Shown one piece after another: positions 62,434 through 64,000 of a stretch of 64,000 nucleotides of DNA. The translations under genes and the position numbers were made by a program. Source of the DNA: UBA5314 sp040217815 (GTDB lineage Bacteria > Bacillota > Syntrophomonadia > Syntrophomonadales > Syntrophomonadaceae); the NCBI GenBank assembly GCA_040217815.1, contig JBEHWI010000015.1, positions 17,442-81,441 on the forward strand. Reading direction: 5' to 3'. Below the pieces are notes generated by a model. That model was not told where the DNA came from. It saw nothing but the letters and a program-made list of their open reading frames with translations, and ran no database searches. Each line of letters opens with the position of its first letter. Position 1 is the stretch's first letter.

Positions 62434-63483
62434 TTATATCTCCTCCTTTAGAACTTTAAGCAGAATGTCGGCAAATAATTCACTGGAATAAAAGCACTCC
62501 TCCAGTGTATTGTAGTCAGTCCCAAACTCCAGTAAAAGAGCCCCTTTGAAGTACTCCTGATTATAGGTTCCGGACTTGGTGCGCACACCTTTGATAAGCC
62601 CGGGGTAGTCTTTAGCGGCCTGCTGGTAGAGCTTTTGGGCAAATTGCAGGTTTTGCTTCCAGTTCGGGTGGGCTTTACGTTCGTCGGTTCCTACAATAAT
62701 AAGGATAGGAGCCGCGTTTCGCCCCTTTATATTAACTTTCGCCCCCTGGGTCACCCCCGGTATGCTATCCCGGTGGATATCGAACAAGGCCAGGATCGAT
62801 GATTTTTCGCTGGCCATAACGCCGGCTACGGTCTTTCTGGAATTGGTGTAGCTTTTGTTAAAATCAGGCTGATCGTGAAGTGTGTTTACGAAATTAGCCT
62901 CCATGCCCTTCTGTTTTAAGGTTGAGCCCAGATGGGCTGCCACCCGGGTGATAAGTCCGGGTCCACCTTCAATCCGGGTTTTTCCACTGTCCGGAACATA
63001 GCTTTCACCGCTGTGCGTGCAATAAAGGGTTACCACATGTCCGGTAAAAAGTTTGAAATAGGTGCTGGCCGTATTCACCTGGCTGGAATCAAGATCATCC
63101 ATGGGTGGAGGCGAAGCATCTTCAACTGCATCGTCAGGCGCTCCCAGCGCATCGTCTTCTTCATCGTTTAAGGCCTGCAGGTTGAAGGCCATCAAGTCCC
63201 GGGGAAACTGGCGGTTCAAGTACAACCCCCAGGGCCTCGGGTAGTCGGGACTGCCTCCCATCATAATGTTATTCTCCCGCACCAGGCTCACTGCTGATCC
63301 CTCAGCAACCGGCATGGCCTTTAGCTGCAAAAGCAGTGGGTGTATATTTATCTCACCGGCCTTTTGCAGCAGACTTTGGTGCAAATCAACACTTAAGCCC
63401 AGTACTATAATTATGGCAAAAAGCTGCATAAATAATAATCCTTTGATGAGGCTCCAAACGTTTCTGTGTTTCATTTCATCCAC
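62434..63483 (-). CDS. spoIIP: Stage II sporulation protein P, peptidoglycan amidase/endopeptidase
   Basis: 349 residues. A single N-terminal helix (LIKGLLFMQLFAIIIVLGLSV) anchors it. The catalytic domain starts near 145 with VVTLYCTHSGESYVP (H157 and E160), and has LFDIHRDSIPG and LIIVGTDERKAHPNW. SpoIIP works with SpoIID and SpoIIM to remove septal wall during engulfment. An acidic low-complexity stretch lies near 105-130. Probably sigma-E controlled; I do not see a clear promoter. Confidence 0.95.
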   Translation of the reverse strand: MDEMKHRNVWSLIKGLLFMQLFAIIIVLGLSVDLHQSLLQKAGEINIHPLLLQLKAMPVAEGSAVSLVRENNIMMGGSPDYPRPWGLYLNRQFPRDLMAFNLQALNDEEDDALGAPDDAVEDASPPPMDDLDSSQVNTASTYFKLFTGHVVTLYCTHSGESYVPDSGKTRIEGGPGLITRVAAHLGSTLKQKGMEANFVNTLHDQPDFNKSYTNSRKTVAGVMASEKSSILALFDIHRDSIPGVTQGAKVNIKGRNAAPILIIVGTDERKAHPNWKQNLQFAQKLYQQAAKDYPGLIKGVRTKSGTYNQEYFKGALLLEFGTDYNTLEECFYSSELFADILLKVLKEEI

Positions 63484-63585
63484 CCGCCGCTCAATATATC
63501 ATCAATTTATGCTTCGTCCAGGGTGCCTAGTACAACGTTCAATTCTTCCTTTTTGTGCGGCCTGGTAAATTGCTCAATAAGTTCC

Positions 63586-63614
63586 TTGCTTTTTGAACGG
63601 GCTAATGTTATATT
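63586..63614 (+). promoter_or_regulatory. Probable rpsT promoter
   Basis: TTGCTT and TATATT separated by 17 bases, 37 bases before the rpsT GTG. Confidence 0.5.
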
Positions 63615-63651
63615 ATTCTTTGTCAGCGCTTTAGCATGAGGAGGTGAAAAT

Positions 63652-63918
63652 GTGGCCAAAAGTAAGACCCCGGCCAAAAGGGCACGCAGAGCAGAAGCCA
63701 ATCGGCTGAGAAACAAAGCACAAAAAAGCCGGCTGAATACCGAACTCAAGAAGTACGAGGCCACTCTGAAGGGCAATGATGTTGAAGCAGCCAGCGAAAA
63801 CCTTCGGAAGGTGAGTTCGCTTATCGATAAAGGAGCCAAAACTGGAATCCTGCACAAAAATACCGCCGCCCGCAGGAAGTCAGCTCTAGCCAAGAAGTTA
63901 AACTCTATCAATGCGTAA
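63652..63918 (+). CDS. rpsT: 30S ribosomal protein bS20
   Basis: 88 residues, very basic and helical: AKSKTPAKRARRAEANRLRNKAQKSRLNTELKK at the start and GILHKNTAARRKSALAKKLN at the end. GTG start with GAGGAGGTG. Divergent from spoIIP. The frequent Bacillus neighbour gpr is not between them. Confidence 0.97.
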   Translation: MAKSKTPAKRARRAEANRLRNKAQKSRLNTELKKYEATLKGNDVEAASENLRKVSSLIDKGAKTGILHKNTAARRKSALAKKLNSINA

Positions 63919-63926
63919 AGAAGCAG

Positions 63927-63951
63927 GACCTGTCATCGGACAGGTCTTTTT
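63927..63951 (+). terminator. rpsT terminator
   Basis: GACCTGTC, ATCG, GACAGGTC followed by TTTTTCG, eight bases past the rpsT stop. Confidence 0.9.
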
Positions 63952-64000
63952 CGTTTCTGTCGGGGACTACAACGCGGGGACGGAGATTTTGTTGCATTCC

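Noticed and set aside
63507..63911. 134-codon minus-strand frame over rpsT
   Set aside because: It is antisense to a clear ribosomal protein gene and arises from its codon pattern.

Overview
The window looks like chromosomal DNA of a spore-forming, low- to mid-GC Firmicute of the class Clostridia. Gene order and protein character suggest a relative of Syntrophomonas, but that placement is an inference from synteny and not a database result. The evidence is the sporulation genes (spoIIP, yqfC, yqfD and a yqxA-like gene), a CIRCE-controlled hrcA-grpE-dnaK-dnaJ operon, a glycine T-box, a pyruvate phosphate dikinase with its DUF299 regulator, and Shine-Dalgarno sequences close to AGGAGG. About 55 protein genes, four tRNAs and many terminators are packed tightly, mostly on the minus strand.

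Layout. 1-6507 (minus): the start of a zinc-ribbon Ser/Thr kinase, rbgA, then the translation operon ylxM-ffh-rpsP-khpA-rimM-trmD-SPOUT methyltransferase-rplS, driven by a consensus promoter at 6549-6577. 6.6-10.7 kb (mainly plus): degV, an unknown exported protein, a DUF1232 gene, a family III CoA-transferase and a Mug-type DNA glycosylase. 10.8-11.4 kb (minus): tRNA-Val, Glu, Met and Asn. 11.4-23.7 kb (minus): the major sigma factor gene, dnaG, dgt, a flavoprotein, ppdK with its regulator, a CBS repressor, and glyS-glyQ behind a T-box with a readable GGC specifier.

24-38 kb is the accessory part. It holds a GreA-like C-terminal-domain protein with a palindrome across its promoter, then a yjdF gene with a structured leader that probably is a yjdF riboswitch. 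Next is a 300-bp inverted-repeat element carrying four covarying mini-hairpins, and an ECF sigma/anti-sigma module with two membrane proteins. Two MacAB-like ABC export systems follow, one apparently controlled by a TetR repressor with two matching 17-bp operators on its own promoter, the other preceded by a YIP1-family membrane protein. A 575-bp gene-poor stretch with a perfect 18-bp inverted repeat closes this part.

38.3-63.5 kb (minus) is a long conserved block: a CD-NTase-like protein whose catalytic Asp pair reads Asn-x-Asn, then recO, deoC, era, cdd, dgkA, ybeY, pgpH, phoH, yqfD, yqfC, a 33-residue membrane peptide, yqeY, rpsU, hinT, mtaB, rsmE, prmA, dnaJ, dnaK, grpE, hrcA, hemW, lepA, murJ, a yqxA-like gene and spoIIP. 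rpsT on the plus strand ends the window.

Most of the window serves translation, ribosome assembly, RNA modification, protein targeting and folding, replication initiation and the cell envelope. The most unusual items are the NxN CD-NTase-like protein, the hairpin-array repeat, the yjdF leader, the TetR double operator and the perfect inverted repeat near 38.0 kb.
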